A DNA stretch of 64,000 bases from Yponomeuta sedellus (GCA_934045075.1 OW203738.1:5199487-5263486); one strand, 5' to 3'; numbered from the stretch's first letter, positions 51,833 through 63,236 are shown. The notes: a model not told the origin generated them from the sequence alone. A program made the numbers and translations.

Positions 51833-52700
51833 ACTTTAATATACAAGAAGGCAATAGTAGTATTGTTTTCGAATATTTTCATGTCTAGTGACTAGAAATT
51901 TTGGGTTTAACAGGAAAGCTTAAATCAAACGGTTAGATACACTCCGTAGTATTACTTAAAACGATTTTCGGAGATAGGTGCAAATACCGAATCCAAAGGG
52001 CGAGCGCCGTATGCTAGTGATTTTTTAGTTAGACTCGGTTAATAAAACTCTGTTACAGCTAAAGCTAGTGAAATTCGCCCATTTACACTAGGAGTATTCG
52101 AATATTTCGAATAGTACTACACCCAGTTGTACGAATAGATCAAATATTTGCTATGTCATTAAGAATTTATTTTTTAATTTCCTACTTAGATAATAATTTT
52201 GTAGTTTACTGCAAGACTGTTGTGGCTACCAGTATTTATGGGCAAGGGAAAACAAGAGTTTTCTTCTGCCTTTGGTTTTGAGGACAAAACTAGTGAAACC
52301 AGGGCTATTTCAAAATCGTTTTCGCGATACCATTTCAAATATTATTTGTAAATAACTAAATAAATAAACAACTATAACATATGCTGACTACCCGAGACCT
52401 CCTGGATCTTAGAGACCATGGACAAACACTTGTCGTAATCTTGACAGATCATTTTGCTTTATCATCATTTAATCATTCATTAGTCGTGGAAAGATGGCAG
52501 GAACTATTGGATAACTATTTTGTCAGTATTCTTTTATTTTATACGTTCTGCTGGCGTTAGCTTTGAAAATAAAATTTGAAAACTGCAAAATTGTATAAAG
52601 TTTGGCAAAAAAGTTTAGAAATTTAAAAGCAAAACTTTGTTAGAATATTTTCGGGGCTTAATCGCGTAGTAATTTATTGCTATTTTACCGCGACGTTTCG
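51833..52700. other. No gene recognised
   Basis: 52410-52450 repeats GATCCTGACAGATCAATTTTG-like sequence also at 51399-51425, a minor duplication. No coding features. Confidence 0.35.
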
Positions 52701-52704
52701 ACGT

Positions 52705-52749
52705 CGTTACAGTCATCGTGGTCACGAGAAGACCACGATGACTGTAACG
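52705..52749. repeat. Perfect 19 bp hairpin
   Basis: CGTTACAGTCATCGTGGTC (52705-52723) and its exact inverse (52731-52749) around a 7 bp loop; CGACGTCG-type words lie just outside. Probably the fused ends of a small foldback repeat. Confidence 0.85.
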
Positions 52750-52759
52750 TCGTCGTATG

Positions 52760-53600
52760 AACAATTAAATAAGAACTTTTGTAAATATAAAGGAAAATGC
52801 GTTCAAGAGGAGATTAATTTGTGAAGAAAATTAAAGCAAAAATATCCATTTTATTCATGAGGCGAGAAGAAAAACAAAGTTCGAGCTTAATTTCCCAAAA
52901 AAGAAACATTATAAAGTGGAATGAAGGCGAGGGATCCTTAAAAACCTTTACTGGGTCTGTACCTTATCCCTAGGCTCGTTTACATTACTTCCATTATAAC
53001 TGCAGTAGGCCGATACACATTTTTTTTATATAGTGAAAAACTAATAAAAAATAATCAACGACCCAATACCTCGTAAAGAGTTCGTGTGGAATTTGGGCCA
53101 CGCCTGCTTAGCACTTAATTCTCAGCAGTCGGGTCGTTTTTATTTTTATCTTTTAAGTGAGTGTGTTTTATTTTTGATGTATTTATGCCCATTTATTAAA
53201 TCTTATAATACTTGCGTAAATACGTCGATTACCAAACCAATCCATTAAGATATTATTAAAATTTGTCAAAATTAAGGATGGATCTTATGAGGGTACATAG
53301 AATCGAACACATGCATACATACGAGTCAAATCCATTACACTCCTTTTGTGTACTGCCACAGCCGCGTAAGAAGGCTCCAGTGTGAAGAGCGTCGAAGGAT
53401 GGAATGTAAATGCGGATAAGTGGTTGGGTCTTCTATAAATTCATTTACCTAATTCCTTGCTACACTGAAGGAAATCCGGGGAATATCTCTGTACGTGTGT
53501 CTGGAATAAAAAATGTGCTTATTAAAATACGTAGGCACTTTGTTATACGGTAATGGGGTAGAAATCTCATATTTTAGGCATAAAGCCTGTCACACTGTTG
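52760..53600. other. No gene recognised
   Basis: AT-rich spacer without recognised features. Confidence 0.35.
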
Positions 53601-53604
53601 CGCG

Positions 53605-53822
53605 TTACGATAACCAGAGTGCTTAGTGCGAGTTTGACAGATCCAATCGAATAACTTTACTACCGCGTTAATCGAGCATTGAGTAGTGAGTATGAGTAAG
53701 TTAACCGTTCAAACTGGCAAAACGCTGTCACAGTACAACTCGCACTCGCGTTTATTCGTGTTTTGGCTGGTAAACGTGTTCACTTCTCAACGTAAACCAT
53801 TACAACTCGCACTCAGCAATTT
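53605..53822. mobile_element. MITE-like repeat with AGTGCGAGTT ends
   Basis: CAGAGTGCTTAGTGCGAGTT near the left and ACAACTCGCACTCAGCAA at the right are partly inverse; ACAACTCGCACTC also occurs at 53733. The interior has TTACTACCGCGTTAATCGAG. Confidence 0.55.
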
Positions 53823-53844
53823 TAATTTCCATACTTGTCGCTAG

Positions 53845-54072
53845 GTGGCGCTTCCGCTGAGGGGTCAACTAATGAACGCACCGTGCGATTTTGGTTTAAA
53901 CGCTTTCGTGATGGAAATTTCGACTTAAAGAACGAGCCACGAGAAAGACCGCCCACACAGGTGAATAACGATGAATTAAGAGAGATAGTGGAAGCCGATC
54001 CTAGTCAAACTACCCAGGAATTAGCGGCATGGTTTAACGGCATTAGTAAACCCCTCTCCAAACGCAGCATTG
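53845..54072 (+). pseudogene. mariner transposase N-terminal remnant (different lineage)
   Basis: TNERTVRFWFKRFRDGNFDL then NNDELREIVEADPSQTTQEL is the HTH region of a mariner transposase, lineage unlike the copy at 29771-30813. The match ends near AAWFN; the catalytic domain is missing and no inverted ends were found. Confidence 0.8.
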
Positions 54073-54304
54073 ATATTGCGGGCTGTTTCTGCCGCGTTAG
54101 TTCTGCGTCGGAAATCGTATTCAAAAATCACTCGAATTTTCGCAGTATCCATCTTTCTTGTCTAAATTGAATAACAAAAACAATTGAAAGTCGATATTCA
54201 AATGTTTCACATTTTTTAAAAAAAGAACATCATAGAAACCATTTGAAAAAAGTTTCATTCGAAAACCTCAAACCATGAAGATTCTATGTCAATTCAAAGA
54301 ACCT

Positions 54305-54364
54305 TGTAACGGTGCAAACCTCTTTACACCATTTTTATTTCTTTTTCTATCTATAATTTTCAAA
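54305..54364 (+). repeat. Direct repeat, left copy
   Basis: TGTAACGGTGCAAACCTCTT and the following CTTTTTCTATCTATAATTTT recur at 55414-55473 with about one mismatch in 60. Confidence 0.85.
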
Positions 54365-55413
54365 ATTCTAAAAACAAACCTCCATAGGTTAAACCTACAA
54401 GGAACTCTTTGGCAATAAAATAAAAACTCTCACCCTCACCCCATCCTTACCTCATTACTAAAATAATTTCTTAACCTCTTTTTTATAGTATCCGTACTCT
54501 TTTTAAATATTTTAACTGTCAACTTGTACAAAACCTACCAACGCCACCTTTTTATAGTTTTTAATTTTCTGTATATATAATCACCACATTACCTTTTCGG
54601 ACACATTTGCGTCATACTATTTGTCTATTTATTAACTATTTTTTTATTTATTATTTATACACTTACACAACTCCAGAACATTTGCTAACCAATTTTTTTT
54701 ATAACATCCAAACATTCAATCAGGTGCGGCGACAACACGTTAAATAAGCCTAGGTCAATTAATTTACTTATCAATCGCTTTAGGCGTTACGGTGTTTACC
54801 CCACCATAGCTCTGAGAGCAAAACTACGACGGAATCTACCCCGTCGGGTATAATGTACCCAATATTATAAATATTTTTAAAATGTAAATATTTTTTCATA
54901 GAGCGGATTGTGACTCAATAAATAAGCCTTACCACTACCGAATACCAGCGGGTGGTAACTGGCTAAATAAGCCTATTACTAATTCAGGCCAGTTTCTGGA
55001 TAAATCTAATTAATAAAAATAGATTTTGTCTATAATGAGTGAACGTCTTCACCTTTACTGTAGTTGAAGACAATGACAGATGATGCATGCTAGGGATGAG
55101 TGGTAGATGATGAATAGAAGTGGAACTGCCTAATGTAAATATTCATTGTAGATATCACCCCACACCTTCTAATTTTTTTTTTCATCGCCCATCTTTTATA
55201 TTTTATTTTAATATTTAAGTATAACTAAATTTATTTACTTACCATCCCACATCCCCGACCTTCATCGACCTAACTTTGGATTCTCGACTTTAAATTTTAA
55301 ATTAAATAATTTTACTTGACAATTTTTTTATAAAAAAAAAATTTTTTTTAAATATATTTTTTTAAATAAATATATTTAAATTTATTTTTTTTTTACCGGT
55401 TGCCCCCGGTTAA
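54365..55413. other. Non-coding region between two direct repeats
   Basis: About 1.05 kb, pyrimidine-rich on this strand, with repeated AAATAAGCCTA words (54741, 54917, 54971) and an A/T run at 55310-55395. No frame of note. Confidence 0.5.
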
Positions 55414-55473
55414 TGTAACGGTGCAAACCTCTTTACACCATTTTTATTTCTTTTTCTATCTATCATTTTCAAA
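55414..55473 (+). repeat. Direct repeat, right copy
   Basis: Partner of 54305-54364; the offset is 1109 bp. Confidence 0.85.
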
Positions 55474-56330
55474 TATTTAAATTTTGTCACTCATTCTTAG
55501 ATTTCCCTCATTTTTCATGCACTACGACTTTACCCTTTGACCAGATTACCTGCTTATCCGTTTTTATCCAGTTTTTTTCTGTTTTTTAAAATATTATACT
55601 AAATCTACAAATAAAACCACATCTGAAGTCGTTCCAGAGTTTATTTATTAATTATAAAAGTTATAAAACGTTCCAACCTATTGCAATAAAACGGCAATTT
55701 CATACTTTAACCCCTATTATTTCCATTATCTGTTCTAAAACTACGTATGAATGAAAGTGACGTGGTACAATTCTATAGTACCTATTTGTGTGTTTGATTC
55801 AATCAGATAGAGTATATTTAGGCGCGATGAATATATATAGGTAATTAGTGTGTGTCACTCACGTAATATAGTCATAATGGTCTAGGAATGGATCATTAAT
55901 AACAATTTTTTACGACAAACTAGAGCTCGACGTTACAATGGACTAATGGATAATGGTCTATGAGGTATTTTATGTTCTACATACGTGTGGTGGATTCCGA
56001 ACAATATTTTTGACGCAAGTAATTTTGCAGAACACGAACTTTATACCCCAAGGAACACACCGCTGAAAATAGACTATTGTATTTAAATACAACGTTCTAC
56101 GGACGAAAGTCGGATCGGCCGTCCCCAGGCATACGATCTGCGTGGGAGGAAATTTCCCTTTATAGTGGAAGAACACGATCACCCGTGCTCCCCTATAGTG
56201 TTAAACACGGGTAATTACAGTCGGCAGCAGGTCAACGTTTACGTGTTTGATGTAAAGTCACCCGTAATGTAACTAAGAAGAGTGCACGCAAAACACTCGC
56301 AAAAAACTCAAAATACGATAAGTGCATGCC
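55474..56330. other. No gene recognised
   Basis: 55970-56182 is open on the minus strand without motifs. Nothing else. Confidence 0.35.
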
Positions 56331-56344
56331 GAGATGGAAAATGT

Positions 56345-56572
56345 TTGCGGGTGTCGTAAAAGGCGACTAAGGGACACAAACTGGGGGGTGGGCAGCAGCG
56401 CCCCCTGCAGTACAATTACACCAAACTGCGATCCCCAACCCGCATGCCCGGCATTAGCCCCTATGATAGCACAACGTGGCGCTCTTTAGGGGAGGGCTAT
56501 GTCCTGCAGACATAGCCCTCCCCTAAAGAGGGCTATGTCCTGACTAGTATAGCCTGACGACGAGAACAGAAA
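56345..56572 (+). mobile_element. RTE-like LINE 3' end with internal inversion
   Basis: GCGGGTGTCGTAAAAGGCGA, TAAGGGACACAAACTGGGGG, GATCCCCAACCCGCATGCCC and GGGGAGGGCTATGTCCTGCA, ending TATAGCCTGACGACGA. Shared with 60845-61113 and 61962-62322. Bases 56482-56530 form a perfect 22 bp inverted repeat around CTGCA. Confidence 0.75.
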
Positions 56573-56810
56573 TCTAGGCATTGATATCATAATACATTTC
56601 TTGAAATGTGCTCGCCACAATACTTGGTTACAATAGTTTGGTTTTGCAAATAAAATTAAAAACGCGTTGAAGCCATCGACTGTATAGTTCACAGCACGTC
56701 AATTTTCACGTTTTGCAAAAATCGTTCGTATTGTAATGGAGTAGACTACACGGATGAACAATCTGTTTGTGCTGCCACTAAGGCTAAGGCCACTAAGAGC
56801 TACTAAGGCT

Positions 56811-56935
56811 CGCCACTGTCTTACAATCCTCCAGCAACCCGGACTTGGCCTCCGTGGTATGGACTAAGCTTTCTGCAGTGCAGGGAGAGACCCGTGCCCT
56901 AGCTGTAACGACATACCAAGAGTTGATATCAATTC
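56811..56935 (+). mobile_element. 5S-headed SINE, 3' fragment
   Basis: CGCCACTGTCTTACAATCCT to ACGACATACCAAGAGTTGAT. Confidence 0.75.
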
Positions 56936-56963
56936 AATTCAATTTATTTTATTGGGCCTAATT

Positions 56964-57085
56964 GTCAGAAGTTATCAAACCGGCCATACGGCCTCTGACA
57001 TGGCTTAATGACTGCCATTACATGACAGCCGGCACCAACGGCTTAGCGTGCCTTGCGAAGCACGGGAAAGCTCGAAAAATCCCTA
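56964..57085 (-). mobile_element. 5S-headed SINE, internal fragment
   Basis: TGTCAGAAGTTATCAAACCG to CCTTGCGAAGCACGGG; both ends lost. Confidence 0.75.
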
Positions 57086-57095
57086 AAGATTAATC

Positions 57096-57410
57096 TTTGC
57101 ATCACAGGAAGGTTAGGCTATACTCCACCACGGGGACCAAGTTCGGGTTGATGGAAGATTGTAACACAGTGGCGGGCATTACTGAAAGAAGTTATCAAGC
57201 CGCCCAAAAGGCCTCTGGCATACCTTAACGACTGCCATCACATAACAGCTGGTCCCAACGGCTTAAAGTGCCTTGCGAAGCACGGAAGCGCTCGGAAAAA
57301 AACTGCCACTAGCGGTAGTCACGGGACGGTCACCCATCCAGCACCTGACCGCGCCTGTAGATGCTTAACTCAAGAGATTTATGCCAATCACCCGGTTCGG
57401 CTACCAGTGT
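57096..57410 (-). mobile_element. 5S-headed SINE with complete 5S segment
   Basis: CATCACAGGAAGGTTAGGCT to CCAATCACCCGGTTCGGCTA. The 5S-like part (about 57328-57375) is well kept: GGACGGTCACCCATCCAGCA and CTGACCGCGCCTG inverse. Confidence 0.85.
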
Positions 57411-57518
57411 ACCAGATACCGGGGATGAGATAGAGAGAGATAAATTAGTGTGATGAAAGTGTTTCTGTAATTCTGAAACGGTAATAGATGCATTATCGTT
57501 TTCATTTTTCATTTTCAG

Positions 57519-57745
57519 ATGTAAGTGTCGATGCTTATGTACCTCATGGAGCCGATTTAACTAACAACTCCAATCCCAAGCATGAAACCCGGAACTCTCA
57601 CAATTACGACGCAAATTCAAAGGCCGAAAAAGAAAATGAGGCATTTTCCATGCAATTTTACAAAGTCGCTCCTGCCTATGACATTTGGGAACAAAAAGTC
57701 TCAAAAGGACCCTTGAAAATTACTCTGGGGCACAGAGAAAAATAA
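57519..57745 (+). CDS. Candidate terminal exon of an unknown gene (75 aa)
   Basis: A clean acceptor with a pyrimidine tract (TTTTCATTTTTCATTTTCAG, ending 57518) opens a frame of about 75 codons ending TAA at 57743-57745. It is polar and charged: SVDAYVPHGADLTNNSN, then NSKAEKENEAFSMQFYKVAP, ending KITLGHREK. An AATAAA overlaps the stop. No upstream exon with a fitting donor and no protein family are recognised, and the frame could be chance. Among all short frames here it is the one with the best splice and polyadenylation context. Confidence 0.35.
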
Positions 57746-57944
57746 AGACGAAAGGTTCGCTTTGTCTTAATTATTACACACCTAGAAGAAAGAATTACAA
57801 ATTATTAACCCAAGCCTATTCTCGGAAGGGTAGGCAGAGACCAGCGTATGCTTCTTTTCACGTCCGTGAAAACTCCTGTCGCTTCATCACAAATTCTTTT
57901 CGATAATTTTGGCGTTGGTATTATACCATCTTCACGATCCCTTA

Positions 57945-58330
57945 CAATCAACATCCACGCATCTATATCATCCGACCATCGGGCTGCTAGTCTACCCACT
58001 GACCGTCGTCCTGTTCCGGGCCTCCACTCCCTGGTAACTCTGGTCCATCTACCGTCTTCCCACCTCACCAGGCGTGCCGCCCATTTCCACTTTAATCTCA
58101 AGATTCTTTCGCAAATGTTGTGGACCGTTGTCCAGCATCGAGGACTCCACCTTGGAGTCTAAGACTTAGCATGTTATCTCCATAGCTCGTTTTGGCGCCC
58201 GTATGTGGGAATGCGCAGAACACACTGTCGTATAACTTTGTCTTTAGACACTGGAGTTTTTGAATTAGGGACACCGGTAAGTTTCCCAAAAGCAGCCCAC
58301 CCCAGTTGAATACACCGCCTAATCTCCATT
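57945..58330 (-). pseudogene. RTE-like LINE ORF2 C-terminal remnant, frameshifted
   Basis: Reading in: CIQLGWAAFGKL (near 58300), VFCAFPHTGAKTSYG and LRLKWKWAARLVRWEDGRWT, then RWSDDIDAW. These correspond in order to the conserved end of RTE-type ORF2 (RIRLGWAAFGKL, a TYGAETW-like block, KWxWAGHxAR...GRW, GRPxxRWxDDI) with several frame changes. Confidence 0.75.
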
Positions 58331-58604
58331 ACATGGGCTTCTCAAGCTTCGATTTTTCATTGAAGTCTAAACGTTTTCTTAAAAAAGTGAGGTGCATGTA
58401 TGTAGAAACATTTAACGAGATAACTTGAACATTGGCAAGCGCTCCATTTATTACGAATGTAAGGCGTTACGTTCAAGTTTTACGTCATAGTTTGTAATTC
58501 CGATTGTTATGGCGCGTGTTTTACCACTTAACTGGAATAACTTCTCATAATGAAAAAATATTGTGTCGTAGGGCAAAAAATACCAAGTATATTTCTTTCT
58601 TTAG

Positions 58605-58748
58605 TTTTCTGGAGTTTTTTTGTCCATTTTTTCTCCAAAATGATCTAGATTTTGAAATGGACACCTAGTTTGAATTGTAACGTTCATTAAGACGCAGCTT
58701 CTGCGCTACTTTGAATAAAACCTTTTCATTTCATTTCATTTCATTTAT
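58605..58748 (+). mobile_element. Jockey-group 3' end only
   Basis: GGAGTTTTTTTGTCCATTTT, GAAATGGACACCTAGTTTGA, AATAAAACCTTTTCATTTC tail. About 140 bp, one of the least diverged copies. Confidence 0.85.
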
Positions 58749-58749
58749 A

Positions 58750-59905
58750 TATTTTTCTAATATTATAAAAATATTTTTTTGTGAAGTGCTCCATCGTATG
58801 AAACTGCTGATATTTTTCTTAATTTTAAAGTTTTCCCATAATTTGCAAAAGTTGTTCGCAATGACAACTTTAACCCTCCCATTTTTGGATGCACAGATTA
58901 TATTTTGGTGCCTCTTCTCCACCTAATCTGTTTGTGAAATTAACAACTTTGATGTTCATCAAGTTAACATTTTATTTGTGTAATAATTAAAAGCATTTGA
59001 TTTTATTTATAGGAATTTTGTCACAATTTGTACCTATAAAGATTAATGAAGCTCATTAGCTCTCACCGTGACTTCAACCACTCAACCGCTTACCTATCAC
59101 TGATCACCGACCGTTCATTTTTGATCACTGTCTATTCGGGTTTAGGTACTGGAAAGAAGCATATCTGTGCCTCTGTATTTCTGTATCTTTCCATTAGATG
59201 CCCTGAAGCCTCGTGATGATTGCGCGACGTTTCTTGGCAGTCTGCGGTCCATTCGCGGGTAGATTATTATGGGTATCAAGCGTCGTTCGGGGTTCTCCAA
59301 GAGAGTGGGAACGCGGTAATGGCTGAGACCCAGTTTTGTGAGAAAGTGATAAAAACCTGTTGTGTTGTCAAGCCTTCTTAAAGTCAGTATGAGGTGAGGT
59401 AGAGTATAAGTAGATAAATAATACAAAAGATAAAGAAAATATGTGTTTCATTTAATTTAGGTCACACACTGTCGTACAGAAACATTACAAAGTATGTTTA
59501 CATGCTTTGTTACAATGTACATTTTTAAATTTATATTAATTTATTTAAAGTTTCGTCAAATATAAAACGAAAATGAAAATAATGTAAAAATGTCGAGATA
59601 TTAAATAAAATTCAAAAATGAAACACAAATTTGCGTACATTTTTTTTAATTACATTAATGACAAATTAAAATAAAATTCATACAAATCAGAATCTAAATA
59701 TGGAACTGGAAGTATGTTAAGCCAAAAAAAAAAATAGAAACTGAACCATGTAAAAAGGAACTCACAAACCAAAGCGTTTGCGGTTGTGGTGACAGTGGCC
59801 AGCATTCACTGCCGTAGTTTTTGCGGTGCGATTAAATGATTGACAGCTAAACAGTTGTTTGCTTCGCGCTTAGAACACGTAGGTTCAGGTACTCTTCACT
59901 GTTAA
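58750..59905. other. No gene recognised
   Basis: 59142-59426 is open for 94 codons on the minus strand without motifs. 59450-59760 is very AT-rich. Confidence 0.35.
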
Positions 59906-59907
59906 TT

Positions 59908-60156
59908 GACGGCCTCGGTGGCGCAGCGATTTAGCACGCTGACTGTAAAACGGAAGGTCTCGGGTTCGATCCCCGGCCGGGTCAAACTAGGAAACGAACT
60001 TTTCTAGTGTGTCTCGGGTCTTGGATTTTATCTATGTATTTATTGTATTAAATCTATCGTCTAGTTAGCACCTATAAAACAAGTCATTTAGTTGTACTTA
60101 GTATAGGGCTAACGAGATCTGTGTAATATGTCCGTAAATATTTATTTATTTATTTA
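59908..60156 (+). mobile_element. tRNA-headed SINE, GGCCTCGG family
   Basis: GGCCTCGGTGGCGCAGCGAT, ACTGTAAAACGGAAGGTCTC, GGGTTCGATCCCCGGCCGGG, body and TTTATTTATTTATTTAATT end. The best preserved of the four copies. Confidence 0.88.
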
Positions 60157-60176
60157 ATTAAAAAACTATCCAATTC

Positions 60177-60340
60177 TAAAATGAAAGTGGTAGAATCCTT
60201 ATTGTTTAGTTCCGTAACTTTTATGGTGCAAATTACTACTGCAGTGAATGTCCCCCACCGCATGGCGACCGCAACTGCTTTAGTTTGTGAGTACTTTAAA
60301 AAAATACGGTAAAGTTAGGTGTTCTACCACTTTCATTTTA
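60177..60340. mobile_element. MITE with TAAAATGAAAGTGGTAGAA ends
   Basis: TAAAATGAAAGTGGTAGAA (60177-60195) and TTCTACCACTTTCATTTTA (60322-60340) are exact inverse copies; a TA flank on each side overlaps the match. 164 bp, non-coding. Confidence 0.85.
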
Positions 60341-60417
60341 TAAATAAATATTAATAGTATGTACTAATACTGGAATACGACAAAAAACAACTTTATATGA
60401 ATTTTTTAATCGTTCGT

Positions 60418-60601
60418 TATCAACCCTTGTATGTTCCCACTGCTGGGGCACGGGTCTCTTCCTGCATCGCAGGAAGGTTAAGCCAAACTCCACCACGGGG
60501 GCCAAGTCCGGGTTGGTGGTGGATTGTAAGACAGTGGCGGGCCTTACTGTCAGAAGTTATCAAGCCGCCCATAAGGCCTCTGACATGGCATAACGACTGC
60601 T
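60418..60601 (-). mobile_element. 5S-headed SINE, 3' half
   Basis: TATCAACCCTTGTATGTTCC to TCTGACATGGCATAACGACT; the head half is absent. Confidence 0.8.
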
Positions 60602-60844
60602 TAATTTTTTAATATGAAATACATTTTATTGAATTGAATAGGTGTTCTGCAATATACATTTTGAAATAATGATCGTTTTTAAATTAACGGTGTAGAGTCG
60701 GGTTCATGTTATTCATACGCAATCTAGTAGTTTCAAATTTTTACCTTCACTAATTCACTTTGCCGCCGCAAAGCATTCAACAAAATACAAAAGAGAAACG
60801 CAAATATGACCAGAGATTATTATTTTTTATTCTACATTTTTTTA

Positions 60845-61113
60845 TTCTGCTGTGTGGTGTCGGCCTAGAGAATAGCACCAACCCAAATTCTTCCTGCGGG
60901 TGTCGTAAAAGGCGACTAAGGGACACAAACCGGGGGGTGGGCAGCAGCGCCCCATGCAGTACATTTGCACCGAACTGCGATCCCCAACCCGCATGCCCAG
61001 CGTGGGGATTATGGGCATTACCCCCCCAATGATGGCACAACCTTGCGTTATGGCGCTTATTAGGGGAGGGCTATGTCCAGCAGTGGACTAATATAGCCTG
61101 ATGAAGAAGAAGA
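60845..61113 (+). mobile_element. RTE-like LINE 3' end with (GAA)n tail
   Basis: GTGTGGTGTCGGCCTAGAGA start, GCGGGTGTCGTAAAAGGCGA, and GGGCTATGTCCAGCAGTGGA ending CTAATATAGCCTGATGAAGA with GAAGAAGAAG. Confidence 0.8.
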
Positions 61114-61144
61114 AGATTCTACATAGAGAAGAAATGCGATTGCG

Positions 61145-61508
61145 ATTGCAACCCTGTATGTCCCCAATGCTGGGGCACGGGTCTCTTCCTGCATTGTAGG
61201 AAGGTTAGGCGATACTCCACTAGGTGAGCCAAGTCCGGGTTGGTGGAGGTTTGTAAGACAGTGGCAGGCCTTACTCTCAGAGGTAATGAAGCCGCCCATA
61301 AGGCTCTGACATGGCTTAACGACTACCATTACATGACAGCCAGCGCCCACGGCTTAACGTGCCTTGCGAAGCACGGAAGCGTTCGTAAAAATGCCACTAG
61401 CGTTAGTAATGGGACGATCACCCAGCCAGTACCTGACCGCGCCTGCTGTTGCTTAACTCGAGTGACTGATTCCAATCACTCGGTTCGACAGGGCCACGAG
61501 CGCTTCGA
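61145..61508 (-). mobile_element. 5S-headed SINE, full length
   Basis: CCTGTATGTCCCCAATGCTG to GGCCACGAGCGCTTCG; 5S-like segment at about 61414-61465 (CCAGTACCTGACCGCGCCTG inverse). Confidence 0.88.
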
Positions 61509-61961
61509 AAAACAAATATTTTATACATAATATGTGCGTAACATTAATGCGTGTATAAGTTAGCTTATTTCTATAGAAATTTCTTCGTGCCAACTAGAGT
61601 AGTTGTGATACGATGATTGTATAATAAAACCATTACTTTTTTATTTGTGAAATACGTTATGTTACAAGTGTTTCTTATGAATCTGTTAGCGGCGGACGTT
61701 CTTAGTTTTTAATTTTACATCCACAACTTAAGAAAAGCCAACGGAACGTAGGTACGCTATATTTAGATATTAACTAACTTTGCTATTTCTTTTCTTAAAA
61801 CACCAAATTAAGATGCCTTTACAGCCTTTCCTTTGTCGAGTGCAACTCGAAGCAAGCTTTTAAACTTTCTGCAAGTGTAAAACAAAAGCGGAAGTTTCAA
61901 AAAAATCCTGTCTACTTGAACCTGTTAGTTAGACCTGTGATTTCCGCACTTAGCCTCATAG

Positions 61962-62322
61962 TGCTGTGTGGTGTCGGCCTAGAGAATAGCAACAACCCAA
62001 ATTCTTCCCGCGGATGTCGTAAAAGGCGACTAAGGGACACACACCAGGGGGTGAGTATAAGTGCTAATCTTGGAATAAATCTAGAATTTAACAAGGGAAT
62101 TTCTCGATTTATTCCAAGATTAGCACTTATACCAAGCATAAATAGTTTGGTCGAATCGGCCCTAAGGGACACAAACTGGGGGGTGGGCAGCAGCACCCCC
62201 TGCAGTACAATTCCACCAAACTGCGATCCCCAACCCGCATGCCCATCGTGGGGATTATGGGCATTAACCCCCCAATGATGGGAGGGCTATGTCCATCAGT
62301 GGACTAATATAGCCTGAAGAAG
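61962..62322 (+). mobile_element. RTE-like LINE 3' end with a foldback insert
   Basis: Same family as 60845-61113. After TAAGGGACACACACCAGGGG a foldback insert (62056-62131) intervenes, and TAAGGGACACAAACTGGGGG repeats on its right side at 62163. Confidence 0.75.
62056..62131. repeat. Foldback insert, perfect 25 bp arms
   Basis: 62056-62080 and 62107-62131 are exact inverse copies (TATAAGTGCTAATCTTGGAA at the left), separated by 26 bp. Confidence 0.9.
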
Positions 62323-62423
62323 AAGCCTCATAGTCAGGCATTGTACGTAGCAAGCGCTGAGATATGTCAATACTTCAGATACTATTTCCTCAAGATATTT
62401 TCCTTAAGCGTTAGCGAGTGGCA

Positions 62424-62870
62424 AGATAAGATAAGAATATGATTTATTGTACACACCAGAAAATAATGACAGAGACAACAGTTACAAAAGAAGAGGTCCA
62501 ATTGGCGGCCTTATTGCCTGGAAAAAATTTCCAGGCAACCTAAATCGGAAAGATTGCAGAAGGAGAAATGAGACGGGTAGTTGGCGCTCATCGAATATTA
62601 ATGTACGTACGTCTACTTACGTAATAAAATAAACTTACATAGATAAATACTATTATAAACATACATAAACATTAAGTTAGAAGAACAAACATGATAGGAA
62701 CAATAAATGGGATTTAAGATAAGATAAGAATATTCTTTATTGTACACACCAGAAAATAATTGCAGAGACCACAGTTACAAAAGAAGAGGTACAATTGGTG
62801 GTCTTATTGCTGATAGCAATTTCTTCCAGGCAACCTTAAATCGGAAAGATTGCTGAAGGAGAAATTTACC
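62424..62870 (-). mobile_element. Two LINE 3' ends with (TCTTA)n tails in the same orientation
   Basis: 62424-62640 and 62717-62870 both read GGTGTGTACAATAAAGAATA-like plus TCTTATCTTATC on the minus strand and share ACCAGAAAATAATNNCAGAG and GAAGAGGTNCAATTGG. The closeness to each other suggests duplication or a target preference. Confidence 0.7.
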
Positions 62871-62879
62871 TACAGACAA

Positions 62880-63235
62880 AAAGAAAATAAGAAATTATTT
62901 GGAAAGAATTCTACTACATTAAATTTAAATGTAGCAGGAGATGGGGAGCGCCTTATAGAAACCAGCAGCTCATTCCTCAGCCCGGTCTTACATTAAATGA
63001 GCTGGCAACGAACTATTGCTACTAGGTATGTATTCCTACTATAACTTCACAAATACACATAACTTTGTTTTACACTAACACATTAAGTCCTCAAGCAACT
63101 TTACATTAACGGTGCATGTTGTGACTGCCTGTAAGTGAAGTAACATTTAGTTTATTTCTAGTTATGATCTATTGTAAATGTATTGGTGTATATCTTGTTG
63201 GCAATCCTAATAAATAAAATAACTTTGAAAACGGA
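62880..63235. other. No gene recognised
   Basis: 62930-63010 (GAGATGGGGAGCGCCTTATA) has no match in the window; 63200-63235 (AATCCTAATAAATAAAATAA) has polyadenylation-like words. Confidence 0.35.
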
Positions 63236-63236
63236 G

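Noticed and set aside
60760..62278. Frames of 87-120 codons on both strands over the RTE-like ends
   Set aside because: The same translation recurs in several copies of a non-coding LINE 3' end, so it follows the repeat and not a gene.
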